A stretch of DNA of 64,000 nt from Pseudomonas sp. ok272 (GTDB lineage: Bacteria > Pseudomonadota > Gammaproteobacteria > Pseudomonadales > Pseudomonadaceae): positions 124,001 to 188,000 of the forward strand of contig NZ_FOCB01000001.1 in NCBI RefSeq assembly GCF_900109995.1. Direction: 5' to 3'. The number at the start of each line of letters is the position of its first letter. Position 1 is the stretch's first letter. A program made the translations under genes and the position numbers. The notes beneath the pieces are model-generated. The model searched no databases, was not told where the DNA came from, and saw only the letters and a list, made by a program, of their open reading frames with translations. Below are positions 37,886 to 51,100 of the stretch, piece by piece.

Positions 37886-39004
37886 TTGATTGTCTTCCGT
37901 TATCTCTCCCGCGAAGTCCTGTTGACCTTGAGCGCCGTCAGCGCCGTGTTGCTGGTCATCATCATGAGCGGACGCTTCATCAAATACCTCGCCCAGGCGG
38001 CTTCCGGTCTGTTGGACCCGGGCTCCCTGTTCCTGATCATGGGCTTTCGCCTGCCGGGCTTCCTGCAACTGATCCTGCCGCTGGGGCTGTTTCTCGGGAT
38101 CTTGCTGGCTTATGGCCGCTTGTACCTCGAAAGTGAAATGACCGTGCTCTCGGCCACCGGCATGAGCCAGCAACGCCTGCTGGGCATGACCCTGTTTCCG
38201 GCGACCCTGGTGGCCCTGCTGGTCGCATGGCTGAGCCTGAGTCTGGCCCCGCAAGGCGCCAACCAGTTCCAGTTGCTGCTGAACAAACAGGACGCCCTGA
38301 CCGAGTTCGATACCCTGGAGCCCGGGCGTTTCCAGGCCCTGCGCGATGGCACCCGAGTGACCTACACCGAGCATTTGTCCGATGATCGGGTCAATCTGGG
38401 GGGCGTGTTCATTACGCAAAAGAACGTCGCCAGCGACGGTAAGGACCGTGGTATCTCGGTACTGGTGGCGGAAAAGGGCCGCCAGGAAGTCCTGGCCGAC
38501 GGCAATCGCTACCTGATTCTGGACAATGGCTATCGCTACGACGGTAACCCTGGCCAGGCCGACTACCGGGCCATCCAGTACGAAACCTACGGTGTCGTGC
38601 TGCCAAAGCCCGATGTCAGTGACGAGGTGACTGATCGCGATGCCATCAGCACCCGTGTCCTGATGGCGAGCGACGATGTGCGTAACCATGCCGAACTGCA
38701 GTGGCGCCTGTCCTTGCCCTTGCTGGTGTTCATCGTGACCCTGATGGCGGTGCCGCTGTCGCGGGTCAACCCGCGCCAGGGGCGTTTCCTCAAGCTGCTG
38801 CCGGCGATTCTGCTCTACATGGCTTATCTGACCATCCTGATTGCCGCTCGCGGCGCCCTTGAAAAAGGCAAGCTGCCGGTGGCGCTGGGGTTGTGGTGGG
38901 TCCACGGGATCTTCCTGGTCGTTGGCCTTGGCCTGCTGTATTGGGAACCGTTGCGATTGAAGATGGCGAGTCGCCGCAGTGCGCAGGAGGTGACCCGTGG
39001 TTAA
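37886..39004 (+). CDS. lptF: LPS export permease LptF
   Basis: This inner-membrane subunit of the LptB2FG transporter extracts lipopolysaccharide from the inner membrane. It has 372 residues in the YjgP/YjgQ layout: N-terminal helices (VLLTLSAVSAVLLVIIMSGRFIKYL, FLIMGFRLPGFLQLILPLGLFLGILLAYG), a central periplasmic beta-jellyroll and C-terminal helices. It begins with TTG at 37886 (IVFRYLSREVLL), as expected for Pseudomonas LptF; a GTG nine bases upstream is possible. It overlaps lptG by eight bases. Confidence 0.93.
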   Translation: MIVFRYLSREVLLTLSAVSAVLLVIIMSGRFIKYLAQAASGLLDPGSLFLIMGFRLPGFLQLILPLGLFLGILLAYGRLYLESEMTVLSATGMSQQRLLGMTLFPATLVALLVAWLSLSLAPQGANQFQLLLNKQDALTEFDTLEPGRFQALRDGTRVTYTEHLSDDRVNLGGVFITQKNVASDGKDRGISVLVAEKGRQEVLADGNRYLILDNGYRYDGNPGQADYRAIQYETYGVVLPKPDVSDEVTDRDAISTRVLMASDDVRNHAELQWRLSLPLLVFIVTLMAVPLSRVNPRQGRFLKLLPAILLYMAYLTILIAARGALEKGKLPVALGLWWVHGIFLVVGLGLLYWEPLRLKMASRRSAQEVTRG

Positions 39005-40058
39005 GCTCGATCGCTACATTGGTAGCAGCGTGTTCATGGCGATCTTGGCGGTTCTGGGGATTATCCTCGGCCTGGCGACCCTGTTTGCGTTCATCGATGA
39101 AATGGGTGATGCCAGCGACACGTACACCGTGCTGGATGTCTTGAGCTATGTACTGCTGACCGCGCCGCGCCGCATGTACGACATGTTGCCGATGGCCGCG
39201 CTGATCGGTTGCCTGATCGGCCTGGGCAATCTGGCCAGTAACAGCGAGCTGACCATCATGCGTGCGGCCGGTGTGTCCATCGGGCGCATCGTTTGGGCAG
39301 TCATGAAGCCGATGTTGGTGCTGATGCTGGCGGGCTTGCTGATTGGTGAGTACGTGGCGCCAGCGACGGAAAACATCGCCCAGGCCAATCGCTCACTGGC
39401 CCAGGGCAGTGGCGACGCGCAAAGCGCCAAGCACGGCCTATGGCACCGCCAGGGTGACGAGTTCATTCACGTCAACTCGGTACAGCCCGACGGCGTGCTG
39501 TATGGCGTGACCCGCTATCACTTCGATAAAGAGCGGCACTTGTTGTCCGCGAGCTTTTCCAAGCGTGCGGAGTTCGACAAGGACCATTGGCAACTGACCG
39601 ACGTCAGTACCACGCTGTTCCACGACAAGAGCACCGAGGTCGTGAGCACGCCGAGCGAGCGCTGGGACGTGGCCTTGAGCCCGGAGTTGCTCAATACTGT
39701 GGTCATGACCCCGGAAACCCTGTCGATCAGCGGCTTGTGGGGTTACACCCACTACCTGGCGGAGCAGGGTCTGAACAATGGCCGTTACTGGCTGGCATTT
39801 TGGGTCAAGGTGTTGCAACCGTTGGTCACCGCAGCACTGGTGCTGATGGCGATTTCCTTCATCTTCGGTCCGTTGCGTTCAGTGACCCTGGGGCAGCGGG
39901 TCTTCACCGGTGTGCTGGTGGGGTTCACCTTTCGGATCGCCCAGGACTTGCTGGGCCCATCGAGCCTGGTGTTCGGCTTCTCGCCGCTGTTTGCGGTCCT
40001 GATACCCGCGTCCATCTGTGCGCTGGCCGGCTTCTGGCTGTTGCGTCGGGCCGGTTGA
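38997..40058 (+). CDS. lptG: LPS export permease LptG
   Basis: This is the second membrane subunit of the LptB2FG exporter, 353 residues. It starts with GTG at 38997, overlapping lptF, so translation is coupled. DMLPMAALIGCLIGLGNLASNSELTIMRAAGVS is the family signature near residue 60, with a periplasmic domain in the middle and closing helices (VTAALVLMAISFIFGPLRSVTLGQRVFTGVLVGFTFRI). It is followed by a strong terminator. Confidence 0.94.
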   Translation: MVKLDRYIGSSVFMAILAVLGIILGLATLFAFIDEMGDASDTYTVLDVLSYVLLTAPRRMYDMLPMAALIGCLIGLGNLASNSELTIMRAAGVSIGRIVWAVMKPMLVLMLAGLLIGEYVAPATENIAQANRSLAQGSGDAQSAKHGLWHRQGDEFIHVNSVQPDGVLYGVTRYHFDKERHLLSASFSKRAEFDKDHWQLTDVSTTLFHDKSTEVVSTPSERWDVALSPELLNTVVMTPETLSISGLWGYTHYLAEQGLNNGRYWLAFWVKVLQPLVTAALVLMAISFIFGPLRSVTLGQRVFTGVLVGFTFRIAQDLLGPSSLVFGFSPLFAVLIPASICALAGFWLLRRAG

Positions 40059-40090
40059 CGGTCGGTATTTTCAGCCGTTGCAGGCCTTTC

Positions 40091-40122
40091 AAACGCCCCG
40101 TTCGCCAGGACGGGGCGTTTTT
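40091..40122 (+). terminator. Terminator of the lptFG operon
   Basis: AAACGCCCCG/CGGGGCGTTT stem with a 10-base loop followed by T residues. Confidence 0.93.
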
Positions 40123-40146
40123 GCATGGTTTGCCTGGCCAGCAAAC

Positions 40147-40176
40147 GTGACGCTCGCGCCACGGATCAGGTACAAT
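40147..40176 (+). promoter_or_regulatory. Candidate sigma-70 promoter for the lepA operon
   Basis: GTGACG (40147-40152), 18-bp spacer, TACAAT (40171-40176), about 50 bp before the lepA start. The -10 box is good and the -35 is weak. Confidence 0.5.
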
Positions 40177-40228
40177 TCCCGGCTATTTTTCGGCGGGCTA
40201 TGCCTGCAGCCTTTTTGAGTGTTGATCC

Positions 40229-42028
40229 GTGAGTGATTTGAGTCATATCCGCAATTTCTCCATCATCGCCCACATTGACCATGGCAAGTCGACGCTGGCC
40301 GATCGCTTCATCCAGATGTGCGGTGGCCTGGCCGAGCGTGAAATGGAAGCCCAGGTACTGGACTCCATGGACCTTGAGCGTGAGCGCGGCATCACCATCA
40401 AGGCCCACAGCGTTACCTTGTATTACACCGCCAAAGACGGCATCAAATATCAGTTGAACTTCATCGACACCCCCGGCCACGTTGACTTTACCTATGAAGT
40501 CAGCCGCTCGTTGGCGGCCTGTGAAGGTGCACTGCTGGTGGTCGATGCCGGCCAGGGCGTGGAAGCGCAATCGGTCGCCAACTGCTACACGGCGATCGAG
40601 CAGGGCCTGGAAGTGATGCCGGTGCTGAACAAGATCGACCTGCCACAGGCCGATCCGGACCGGGTCAAAGAGGAAATCGAAAAAATCATCGGCATCGATG
40701 CCACCGATGCGGTCGAGTGCAGCGCCAAGACCGGCCTGGGCGTCGATGAAGTGCTCGAACGCCTGGTCAAGACCATTCCCGCGCCAACCGGCAACTACGA
40801 AGATCCGCTGCAAGCGTTGATCATCGACTCCTGGTTCGATAACTACCTGGGCGTTGTGTCCCTGGTTCGCGTGCGCCATGGCCGCGTGAAGAAGGGCGAC
40901 AAGATTCTGGTCAAGTCCACCGGCAAGATCCACCTGGTGGACAGCGTCGGTGTATTCAACCCGAAACACACCGCCACCGTTGACCTCAAGGCCGGTGAAG
41001 TAGGCTTCATCATCGCGGGCATCAAGGACATCCACGGTGCGCCCGTCGGCGACACCCTGACCTTGAGCTCCACGCCCGATGTCGACGTGCTGCCAGGCTT
41101 CAAGCGTATCCAGCCGCAGGTGTATGCCGGTCTGTTCCCGGTCAGCTCCGACGACTTCGAAGACTTCCGTGAAGCGCTGCAGAAGCTCACCCTGAACGAC
41201 TCGTCGTTGCAGTACACCCCGGAAAGCTCCGACGCCCTGGGCTTCGGCTTCCGTTGCGGGTTCCTCGGCATGCTGCACATGGAAATCATCCAGGAGCGCC
41301 TGGAGCGCGAGTACGACCTGGACCTGATCACCACGGCGCCGACGGTTATTTTTGAGTTGGTGCTCAAGACCGGCGAGACGATCTACGTCGACAACCCGTC
41401 CAAGCTGCCGGACGTGTCGTCTATCGAAGACATGCGTGAGCCGATCGTGCGGGCCAATATTCTTGTGCCGCAAGAGCACCTGGGTAACGTCATCACCCTG
41501 TGCATCGAGAAGCGTGGCGTGCAGCACGACATGCTGTTCCTCGGTTCCCAGGTCCAGGTGACCTACGATATTCCGATGAACGAAGTGGTCCTGGACTTCT
41601 TCGACCGTCTGAAATCCACCAGTCGCGGCTATGCTTCTCTGGATTACCATTTCGATCGTTACCAATCGGCTAGTCTGGTGAAGCTGGATGTGCTGATCAA
41701 TGGTGACAAGGTCGACGCCCTGGCGTTGATCGTGCACAAAGATAATGCGCACTACAAAGGTCGCCAGTTGACCGAGAAGATGAAGGAACTGATTCCTCGT
41801 CAGATGTTCGACGTCGCGATCCAGGCCGCCATTGGCGGGCAGATCATTGCGCGGACTTCCGTCAAGGCTCTCAGAAAGAACGTATTGGCCAAGTGCTACG
41901 GCGGTGACGTTAGCCGTAAGCGCAAGCTGTTGGAAAAGCAGAAGGCCGGTAAAAAACGCATGAAGCAGGTCGGCAACGTGGAAATTCCACAAGAAGCCTT
42001 CCTTGCTGTGCTCAGGTTGGATAGTTAG
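40229..42028 (+). CDS. lepA: Elongation factor 4 (LepA)
   Basis: This ribosome-associated translational GTPase has 599 residues. The GTPase motifs are [13 protein letters not shown] (P-loop), [12 protein letters not shown] (switch I), [14 protein letters not shown] and the SAK-type G5. Domains II, III and the LepA-specific C-terminal domain follow, ending with a basic tail ([33 protein letters not shown]). It begins with GTG at 40229. Five bases separate it from lepB, the normal pair. Confidence 0.97.
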   Translation: MSDLSHIRNFSIIAHIDHGKSTLADRFIQMCGGLAEREMEAQVLDSMDLERERGITIKAHSVTLYYTAKDGIKYQLNFIDTPGHVDFTYEVSRSLAACEGALLVVDAGQGVEAQSVANCYTAIEQGLEVMPVLNKIDLPQADPDRVKEEIEKIIGIDATDAVECSAKTGLGVDEVLERLVKTIPAPTGNYEDPLQALIIDSWFDNYLGVVSLVRVRHGRVKKGDKILVKSTGKIHLVDSVGVFNPKHTATVDLKAGEVGFIIAGIKDIHGAPVGDTLTLSSTPDVDVLPGFKRIQPQVYAGLFPVSSDDFEDFREALQKLTLNDSSLQYTPESSDALGFGFRCGFLGMLHMEIIQERLEREYDLDLITTAPTVIFELVLKTGETIYVDNPSKLPDVSSIEDMREPIVRANILVPQEHLGNVITLCIEKRGVQHDMLFLGSQVQVTYDIPMNEVVLDFFDRLKSTSRGYASLDYHFDRYQSASLVKLDVLINGDKVDALALIVHKDNAHYKGRQLTEKMKELIPRQMFDVAIQAAIGGQIIARTSVKALRKNVLAKCYGGDVSRKRKLLEKQKAGKKRMKQVGNVEIPQEAFLAVLRLDS

Positions 42029-42033
42029 GTCCT

Positions 42034-42888
42034 ATGTCACTAAATTTCCCGCTGTTGCTGGTTATTGCTGTCTTCGTCTGCGGTTTGCTGGCGTTGCTCG
42101 ATCTGGTTTTCCTGGCACCGCGCCGGCGGACCGCGATTGCGTCCTATCAAGGCAGCGTCAGCCCGCCTGATGTGGCCGTGATCGAGAAGCTGAGCAAAGA
42201 GCCGTTGCTGGTCGAATACGGCAAGTCGTTCTTCCCGGTGCTGTTCATCGTGTTGGTGCTGCGCTCGTTCCTGGTGGAGCCGTTCCAGATTCCGTCTGGC
42301 TCGATGAAGCCAACCCTGGACGTGGGTGACTTCATCCTGGTGAACAAGTTTTCCTACGGGATCCGCTTGCCGGTGATCGATAAGAAAGTCATCGAAGTCG
42401 GTGATCCGCAGCGCGGGGATGTGATGGTGTTCCGCTACCCGAGCGACCCGAACGTCAACTACATCAAGCGTGTAGTCGGTCTGCCGGGCGACACGGTGCG
42501 CTATACCGCTGACAAGCGTCTGTTCGTCAACGGCCAGTCGATTGCCGAGCAACTGGTTGGCTCCGAGCCGGGCACCCTGGGCAGCGCGGAACTCTACAAG
42601 GAAAAACTCGGCACTGCCGAGCACCTGATCCGCAAGGAAATGAGCCGCTACCGGGCAACGCCTGACCGTACATGGACCGTGCCTGCCGGGCACTACTTCA
42701 TGATGGGCGACAACCGCGACAACTCCAACGACAGTCGCTATTGGGATGACCCTACTATTCCCAAGGACATGCTAGGCATGGTTCCCGACCAGAATATCGT
42801 CGGCAAGGCCTTCGCGGTCTGGATGAGCTGGCCAGAACCCAAACTCAGCCACCTGCCGAATTTCTCGCGGGTTGGCCTGATCAAGTAA
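42034..42888 (+). CDS. lepB: Signal peptidase I
   Basis: This inner-membrane leader peptidase, 284 residues, cleaves Sec and Tat signal peptides. It has two N-terminal membrane segments (about 4-28 and 66-82). The catalytic serine is Ser90 in IPSGSMKPTL, and the general-base lysine is Lys145 in NYIKRVVGLPGD. The box-E segment GDNRDNSNDSR is intact. It follows lepA by five bases, and rnc follows after 177 bp. Confidence 0.97.
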   Translation: MSLNFPLLLVIAVFVCGLLALLDLVFLAPRRRTAIASYQGSVSPPDVAVIEKLSKEPLLVEYGKSFFPVLFIVLVLRSFLVEPFQIPSGSMKPTLDVGDFILVNKFSYGIRLPVIDKKVIEVGDPQRGDVMVFRYPSDPNVNYIKRVVGLPGDTVRYTADKRLFVNGQSIAEQLVGSEPGTLGSAELYKEKLGTAEHLIRKEMSRYRATPDRTWTVPAGHYFMMGDNRDNSNDSRYWDDPTIPKDMLGMVPDQNIVGKAFAVWMSWPEPKLSHLPNFSRVGLIK

Positions 42889-42895
42889 TCACCCA

Positions 42896-42928
42896 CGGCG
42901 CTGTTGAACACAGCGCCGAATGCTTTTC
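42896..42928 (+). terminator. Hairpin after lepB
   Basis: CGGCGCTGT (42896-42904) and ACAGCGCCG (42910-42918) form a perfect 9-bp stem with a short T-stretch after it. The sequence TTGAACACAGCG (42904-42915) is repeated at 42986-42997. Confidence 0.7.
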
Positions 42929-43065
42929 TGGAGCCTGAACAAGGTTGCACGAAGCATGAAGCCAACGATATTCAGGAAGTCATTTTTGAACACAGCGTTA
43001 ATTGTCCAAACGCCTAGCAGCCTCGCTGCGACGGACGTCGACCACGAACTCAGCGTGGGTACACC

Positions 43066-43755
43066 GTGAGCGTCTCCTTAAGCCGTCTCGAGCGTCAGCT
43101 CGGCTACACCTTCAAGGACCAGGAACTGATGATCCTGGCCCTGACTCACCGCAGTTTTGCCGGGCGCAACAACGAACGCCTGGAATTCCTCGGTGACGCC
43201 ATTCTCAACTTCGTTGCCGGCGAGGCGCTGTTCGACCGCTTCCCGCTGGCCCGCGAAGGCCAACTGTCGCGTCTGCGTGCGCGCTTGGTAAAAGGTGAGA
43301 CGCTGGCGGTACTGGCCCGTGGTTTTGACCTGGGTGAGTACCTGCGCCTGGGCTCTGGTGAATTGAAGAGCGGCGGCTTTCGTCGCGAGTCGATCCTGGC
43401 CGACGCCCTTGAAGCGCTGATCGGTGCGATCTACCTGGATGCAGGCATGGACATGGCGCGTGAGCGCGTATTGGCCTGGCTGGCGTCCGAGTTCGAGAGC
43501 CTGACCCTGGTCGATACCAACAAAGATCCAAAGACCCGACTGCAGGAGTTCCTGCAGTCGCGTGCCTGTGAGCTGCCGCGTTACGAAGTGGTGGATATCC
43601 AGGGTGAGCCCCATTGCCGGACGTTCTTCGTCGAATGCGAAATCACCCTACTGAACGAAAAAAGCCGAGGTCAGGGTGTGAGTCGTCGTATTGCCGAACA
43701 GGTAGCGGCCGCCGCAGCACTGATAGCCCTGGGCGTGGAGAATGGCCATGACTGA
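43066..43755 (+). CDS. rnc: Ribonuclease III
   Basis: This is a double-stranded-RNA endonuclease of 229 residues. The catalytic signature [13 protein letters not shown] has Glu40 and Asp44, and the second cluster [16 protein letters not shown] has Asp113 and Glu116, equal to the E. coli metal-binding set. The C-terminal dsRNA-binding domain runs from about 155 ([15 protein letters not shown]). It begins with GTG at 43066. The stop overlaps the era start by 14 bases, so the two are coupled as usual. Confidence 0.96.
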   Translation: MSVSLSRLERQLGYTFKDQELMILALTHRSFAGRNNERLEFLGDAILNFVAGEALFDRFPLAREGQLSRLRARLVKGETLAVLARGFDLGEYLRLGSGELKSGGFRRESILADALEALIGAIYLDAGMDMARERVLAWLASEFESLTLVDTNKDPKTRLQEFLQSRACELPRYEVVDIQGEPHCRTFFVECEITLLNEKSRGQGVSRRIAEQVAAAAALIALGVENGHD

Positions 43756-44650
43756 TTCAACTGCAACTCGCTGTGGCTATGTCGCCATCGTCGGCCGTCC
43801 GAACGTGGGCAAGTCCACGTTGCTGAACCACATCCTCGGCCAGAAGCTGGCCATCACCTCGCGCAAGCCGCAAACCACCCGCCACAACATGCTCGGGATC
43901 AAGACCGAGGGCGCCGTGCAGGCGGTCTACGTCGACACCCCCGGCATGCACAAAGGTGGCGAGAAGGCCCTGAACCGCTACATGAACAAGACCGCTTCGG
44001 CGGCGTTGAAAGACGTCGACGTGGTGATCTTCGTGGTCGACCGCACCAAGTGGACCGACGAAGACCAGATGGTTCTCGAACGCGTCCAGTACGTCACGGG
44101 CCCCTTGATCGTCGCGTTGAACAAGACCGACCGTATCGAAGACAAGGCCGAGTTGATGCCGCACCTGAGCTGGTTGCAGGAGCAGTTGCCGAACGCGCAG
44201 ATCATCCCGATCTCTGCCCAGCACGGCCACAACCTCGATGCCTTGGAGCGGGTGATCGCCGAGCACCTGCCGGAAAACGAACACTTTTTCCCGGAAGACC
44301 AGATCACCGACCGCAGCAGTCGTTTCCTGGCTGCCGAGCTGGTGCGCGAGAAAATCATGCGCCAGATGGGTGCCGAGCTGCCGTACCAGATCACCGTCGA
44401 AATCGAAGAGTTCAAGCAGCAAGGCAAGACCTTGCACATCCATGCCTTGATCCTCGTCGAGCGTGACGGCCAGAAGAAAATCATCATTGGCGACAAGGGC
44501 GAGCGCATCAAGCGCATCGGCACCGAAGCGCGCAAGGACATGGAGCTGTTGTTCGACTCCAAGGTCATGCTCAACCTGTGGGTCAAGGTGAAGGGCGGCT
44601 GGTCCGATGACGAGCGCGCCTTGCGTTCGCTGGGTTATGGCGATTTGTAG
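43742..44650 (+). CDS. era: GTPase Era
   Basis: This essential GTPase binds the 16S rRNA 3' end in small-subunit maturation. It has 302 residues. The G motifs are [19 protein letters not shown] and NKTD, and the C-terminal KH domain has the GxxG-type loop in [25 protein letters not shown]. Start ATG 43742, inside the end of rnc; a second ATG at 43748 is possible. Confidence 0.97.
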   Translation: MAMTDSTATRCGYVAIVGRPNVGKSTLLNHILGQKLAITSRKPQTTRHNMLGIKTEGAVQAVYVDTPGMHKGGEKALNRYMNKTASAALKDVDVVIFVVDRTKWTDEDQMVLERVQYVTGPLIVALNKTDRIEDKAELMPHLSWLQEQLPNAQIIPISAQHGHNLDALERVIAEHLPENEHFFPEDQITDRSSRFLAAELVREKIMRQMGAELPYQITVEIEEFKQQGKTLHIHALILVERDGQKKIIIGDKGERIKRIGTEARKDMELLFDSKVMLNLWVKVKGGWSDDERALRSLGYGDL

Positions 44651-44679
44651 TACCGATTTTGGCCACATTGTAGAACCTT

Positions 44680-44768
44680 GTGGGAGCGGGCTTGCTCGCG
44701 AAGGCAGAGTGTCAGGCGCTATCCATGCCGACTGAGACTCCCTCTTCGCGAGCAAGCCCGCTCCCACA
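44680..44768. repeat. REP doublet between era and recO
   Basis: GTGGGAGCGGGCTTGCTCGC (about 44682) and CGCGAGCAAGCCCGCTCCCA (about 44747) flank a central segment. The pair lies inside what is a tightly coupled era-recO operon in many genera. Confidence 0.9.
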
Positions 44769-44820
44769 TTGGTTTGAGGTCGTTAGTAAAACTGCATTCC
44801 CACACTAAGATGCGATTTCT

Positions 44821-45504
44821 ATGTCCCAACCCCTCGCCCAACCCGCCTACGTTCTCCACTCTCGCGCCTACCGTGAGACCAGCGCGTTGGTCGACTTCCT
44901 CACGCCGCAAGGGCGGCTGCGGGCGGTGTTGCGCAGTGCGCGGGGCAAGGCCGGGACACTGGCTCGGCCTTTTGTACCGCTGGAGGTCGAGTTCCGGGGG
45001 CGCGGCGAGTTGAAAAACGTCGGGCGCATGGAGAGTGCGGGCGTCTCTACCTGGCTCAGCGGTGAAGCGCTGTTCAGCGGCCTGTACCTCAATGAGTTGC
45101 TGATTCGCCTGCTGCCTGCCGAAGATCCCCATCCCGCGGTGTTTGAGCACTACGCCGCCACGTTGCTGGCCTTGGCGGAAGGTCGCGCGCTGGAGCCCTT
45201 GCTGCGTTCCTTCGAATGGCGCCTGCTGGATGACCTGGGTTACGGCTTTGCGTTGACCGCAGACGTGCAGGGCGAACCCATTGCCGTTGATGGCCTGTAT
45301 CGCTTGCAGGTCGATGCTGGACTCGAGCGGGTCTACCTGCTGCAACCTGGCCTGTTCAACGGCGCCGAGTTGCTGGCGATGGCGAGCACCGACTGGAGCG
45401 CCCCCGGCGCGTTGTCGGCGGCCAAGCGGCTGATGCGCCAGGCGCTGGCCGTTCATCTGGGTGGCCGGCCATTGGTCAGTCGCGAGTTGTTTCGCAAGCC
45501 CTGA
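44821..45504 (+). CDS. recO: DNA repair protein RecO
   Basis: This RecF-pathway mediator, 227 residues, anneals ssDNA and loads RecA onto SSB-coated DNA. The N-terminal OB fold is [35 protein letters not shown]; the helical C-terminal part lies after about residue 80 ([32 protein letters not shown]). The length is close to the family norm. No zinc Cys pair is seen, which is common in gamma-proteobacteria. Confidence 0.93.
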   Translation: MSQPLAQPAYVLHSRAYRETSALVDFLTPQGRLRAVLRSARGKAGTLARPFVPLEVEFRGRGELKNVGRMESAGVSTWLSGEALFSGLYLNELLIRLLPAEDPHPAVFEHYAATLLALAEGRALEPLLRSFEWRLLDDLGYGFALTADVQGEPIAVDGLYRLQVDAGLERVYLLQPGLFNGAELLAMASTDWSAPGALSAAKRLMRQALAVHLGGRPLVSRELFRKP

Positions 45505-45554
45505 TCAATCCGTATGCTGTGCACCGAACTTTCTCTTCTTCTGGAGCGCTTGCC

Positions 45555-46301
45555 GTGACCACCAGCACCCGTATTCTTCTTGGCGTGAACATCGACCACG
45601 TTGCCACCCTGCGTCAGGCCCGGGGCACGCGTTATCCTGATCCGGTGAAGGCGGCGCTGGATGCGGAAGAAGCGGGCGCCGATGGCATCACCGTGCATTT
45701 GCGCGAAGATCGCCGGCACATCCAGGAGCGCGACGTGCTGTTGCTCAAGGACGTGCTGCAAACCCGCATGAACTTCGAAATGGGCGTCACCGAAGAAATG
45801 ATGCTGTTCGCCGAGCGCATCCGCCCGGCACACATCTGCCTGGTGCCGGAAACCCGCCAGGAGCTGACCACCGAGGGCGGCCTGGACGTGGCGGGGCAGG
45901 AGGCGCGGATCAAGGCCGCGGTGGAGCGCCTGGCGAAGATTGGCTGCGAAGTGTCGCTGTTCATCGATGCCGACGAGCGCCAGATCGCCGCCTCCAAGCG
46001 CGTCGGCGCACCGGCGATTGAATTGCACACCGGGCGCTACGCCGATGCGCAGACACCGACGTCGGTGGCCGAGGAGTTGAAGCGCGTGGCCGATGGCGTG
46101 GCGTTTGGTCTGGCCCAGGGCTTGATCGTCAACGCCGGCCATGGCCTGCACTACCACAACGTCGAAGCCGTGGCCGCCATCAAGGGGATCAACGAGCTGA
46201 ACATCGGCCACGCGCTAGTGGCGCATGCGCTGTTCGTCGGGTTCAAGTCGGCGGTGTCGGAGATGAAGGCACTGATCCTGGCGGCGGCCGCCAAGGCCTG
46301 A
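45555..46301 (+). CDS. pdxJ: Pyridoxine 5'-phosphate synthase PdxJ
   Basis: This enzyme condenses 1-deoxyxylulose 5-phosphate with the PdxA product to form PNP, the last ring-forming step of vitamin B6 synthesis. It has 248 residues starting at GTG 45555, with GGAG upstream. [14 protein letters not shown] (12-25), [15 protein letters not shown] and [10 protein letters not shown] are the conserved active-site loops of this TIM barrel. A longer in-frame start at 45519 is unlikely. Confidence 0.95.
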   Translation: MTTSTRILLGVNIDHVATLRQARGTRYPDPVKAALDAEEAGADGITVHLREDRRHIQERDVLLLKDVLQTRMNFEMGVTEEMMLFAERIRPAHICLVPETRQELTTEGGLDVAGQEARIKAAVERLAKIGCEVSLFIDADERQIAASKRVGAPAIELHTGRYADAQTPTSVAEELKRVADGVAFGLAQGLIVNAGHGLHYHNVEAVAAIKGINELNIGHALVAHALFVGFKSAVSEMKALILAAAAKA

Positions 46302-46317
46302 ACCTTGCTCAATCCCC

Positions 46318-46417
46318 TGTGGGAGCGGGCAAGCCTCGCTCCTACAAGGGTCCTGGGTGACCACAAAACATGTGGCCAGCACAAATCCCCTGTGGGAGCG
46401 AGGCTTGCCCGCGAAGC
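46318..46417. repeat. REP pair between pdxJ and mltF
   Basis: GTGGGAGCGGGCAAGCCTCGCTCC (from about 46320) and GTGGGAGCGAGGCTTGCCCG (from about 46395) flank a central spacer between the convergent genes. Confidence 0.85.
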
Positions 46418-46419
46418 TT

Positions 46420-48039
<1,620 letters not shown>

Positions 48040-48167
48040 TTATAGGCTGCGGACCGCTGGCCGACGTTCGGGCAATGGCCGGTGCAGCGTTTCGGGTGCC
48101 GTCGCGGGCGGTTTAGGCTAGAATGCACGGCCTCAAAGCACACCCCCTTCCCGAGGCTGTCCCGAAG

Positions 48168-51100
48168 ATGTTGATCCTGCGCGGCGCTCCTGCCCTTTCT
48201 GCCTTTCGCCACAGCAAACTCCTTGAGCAACTGAGCCAAAAAGTCCCGGCTGTCAGTGGCTTGTATGCTGAATTCGCTCACTTCGCCGAAGTCACGGGCG
48301 TCCTGACCGGCGACGAACAGCAGGTGCTTGCGCGCCTTCTGAAGTACGGTCCTAGTGTTCCGGTACAGGAACCTGCCGGTCGTCTGTTCCTGGTGTTGCC
48401 ACGTTTTGGCACCATCTCGCCCTGGTCGAGCAAGGCCAGCGACATCGCCCGCAACTGCGGCCTGGCGAAGATCCAGCGCCTGGAGCGCGGCATCGCGTTC
48501 TACGTGGCGGGTGAGTTCACCGACGCCCAGGCCCAACTCGTGGCCGACGCGCTGCACGACCGCATGACCCAGATCGTGCTGGATAACCTGGAACAGGCCG
48601 CCGGCCTGTTCAGCCACGCCGAACCCAAGCCGCTGACCGCGATTGACGTGCTCGGTGGCGGTCGCGCCGCCCTGGAACGCGCCAACGTCGAGCTGGGCCT
48701 GGCCCTGGCGGAAGACGAGATCGACTATCTGGTCGACGCCTTCATCGGTTTGAAGCGCAACCCCCATGACATCGAACTGATGATGTTCGCCCAGGCGAAC
48801 TCCGAGCACTGCCGTCACAAGATCTTCAACGCCAGTTGGGACATCGACGGCCAGAGCCAGGAAAAAAGCCTGTTCGGCATGATCAAGAACACCTACGTGA
48901 TGCACAGCGAAGGCGTCCTGTCGGCCTACAAGGACAACGCCTCGGTGATCGTCGGCAACGTCGCCGGCCGCTTCTTCCCGGACCCCGAGACCCGCCAGTA
49001 CGGCGCGGTGCAGGAGCCGGTGCACATCCTGATGAAGGTCGAGACCCACAACCACCCGACTGCGATTGCCCCGTTCCCGGGCGCATCCACCGGCTCCGGT
49101 GGTGAGATTCGCGACGAAGGCGCCACCGGTCGCGGTGCCAAGCCCAAGGCTGGCCTGACCGGCTTCACCGTGTCCAACCTGCAGATCCCCGGCTTCGAAC
49201 AGCCGTGGGAAGTGCCCTACGGCAAGCCCGAGCGCATCGTTACCGCGCTGGACATCATGATCGAAGGCCCCTTGGGCGGCGCGGCGTTCAACAACGAATT
49301 CGGCCGTCCGGCACTGACCGGTTACTTCCGTACCTTCGAGCAGTCCATCACCACCCCGCACGGCGATGAAGTGCGCGGTTACCACAAGCCGATCATGTTG
49401 GCCGGCGGCATGGGCAACATCCGCGCCGAACACGTGCAGAAGGCCGAGATCCTCGTCGGCTCCAAGCTGATCGTCCTCGGCGGCCCGGCGATGCTGATCG
49501 GCCTGGGTGGCGGTGCGGCGTCCTCGATGGCCACCGGCACCAGCTCGGCGGACCTGGACTTCGCTTCCGTGCAGCGCGAGAACCCGGAGATGGAGCGCCG
49601 TTGCCAGGAGGTCATCGACCGTTGCTGGCAGTTGGGCGACAAGAACCCGATCAGCTTCATCCACGACGTCGGCGCCGGTGGCTTGTCCAACGCCTTCCCG
49701 GAACTGGTCAACGACGGCGACCGTGGTGGCCGTTTCGAACTGCGCAACATTCCAAACGACGAGCCGGGCATGGCCCCGCACGAAATCTGGAGCAACGAAT
49801 CCCAGGAGCGTTACGTCCTGGCCGTTGGCCCGGCGGACTTCGAGATCTTCAAGGCGATCTGCGAGCGCGAGCGTTGCCCGTTCGCCGTGGTTGGCGAAGC
49901 GACTGCCGAGCCGCAGCTTACTGTCACGGATAGCCACTTCGGCAACAGCCCGGTGGACATGCCGCTGGAAGTGTTGCTGGGCAAGGCACCGCGCATGCAC
50001 CGTTCGGTGGTGCGTGAAAGCGAGATGGGCGACGATTTCGATCCGTCGACCCTGAACATCGCCGACTGCGTCGAGCGCGTCCTGCATCACCCGGCCGTGG
50101 CCAGCAAAAGCTTTCTGATCACCATCGGCGACCGTACCATCACCGGCCTTGTGGCCCGTGACCAAATGGTCGGCCCATGGCAGGTGCCGGTGGCCGACGT
50201 TGCCGTCACCGCGACCAGCTTCGACGTCTACACCGGCGAAGCCATGGCCATGGGCGAGCGTACGCCGCTGGCCTTGCTGGACGCCCCGGCGTCGGGCCGC
50301 ATGGCCATCGGTGAAACCCTGACCAACATCTGCGCCTCGCGTATCGGCAAGCTCTCCGACATCAAGCTGTCCGCCAACTGGATGTCCGCTGCCGGCCACC
50401 CCGGCGAAGACGCGCGTCTGTACGACACCGTCAAGGCTGTCGGCATGGAGTTGTGCCCGGAACTGGGCATCACCATTCCGGTGGGCAAGGACTCGATGTC
50501 CATGGCCACGCGCTGGAACGATGATGGCGTGGACAAGACCGTCACCTCGCCGATGTCGTTGATCGTCACCGGCTTCGCCCCAGTGACGGACATCCGCCAG
50601 ACCCTGACCCCGCAACTGCGCATGGACAAGGGCACCACCGACCTGATCCTGGTCGACCTGGGCCGTGGCCAGAACCGCATGGGCGCCTCGATCCTTGCCC
50701 AGGTTCACGGCAAGCTCGGCAGCCAGGCCCCGGACGTCGATGACGCCGAAGACCTGAAAGCCTTCTTCGCCGTGATCCAGGGCCTGAACGCCGACGGTCA
50801 CTTGCTGGCCTACCACGACCGTTCCGACGGTGGTTTGCTGACCAGCGCTGTGGAAATGGCCTTCGCCGGTCATTGCGGCCTGAGCCTGAACCTCGATGGC
50901 CTGGCGGAAACCTCGGCCGATATCGCCGCGATCCTGTTCAACGAAGAGTTGGGCGCCGTGATCCAGGTCCGCCAGGACGCCACCCCGGACATCCTCGCGC
51001 AGTTCAGCGCGGCGGGCCTGGGCGACTGCGTGGCGGTGATCGGCCAGCCGATCAACAACAGCGAAATCAGCATCACCTTCAACGGCGAGACCGTGTTCGA

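Noticed and set aside
42889..43065. A remnant of the small gene expected between lepB and rnc
   Set aside because: No reading frame in the gap resembles the PAO1 protein; only a hairpin and a 12-bp repeat remain.
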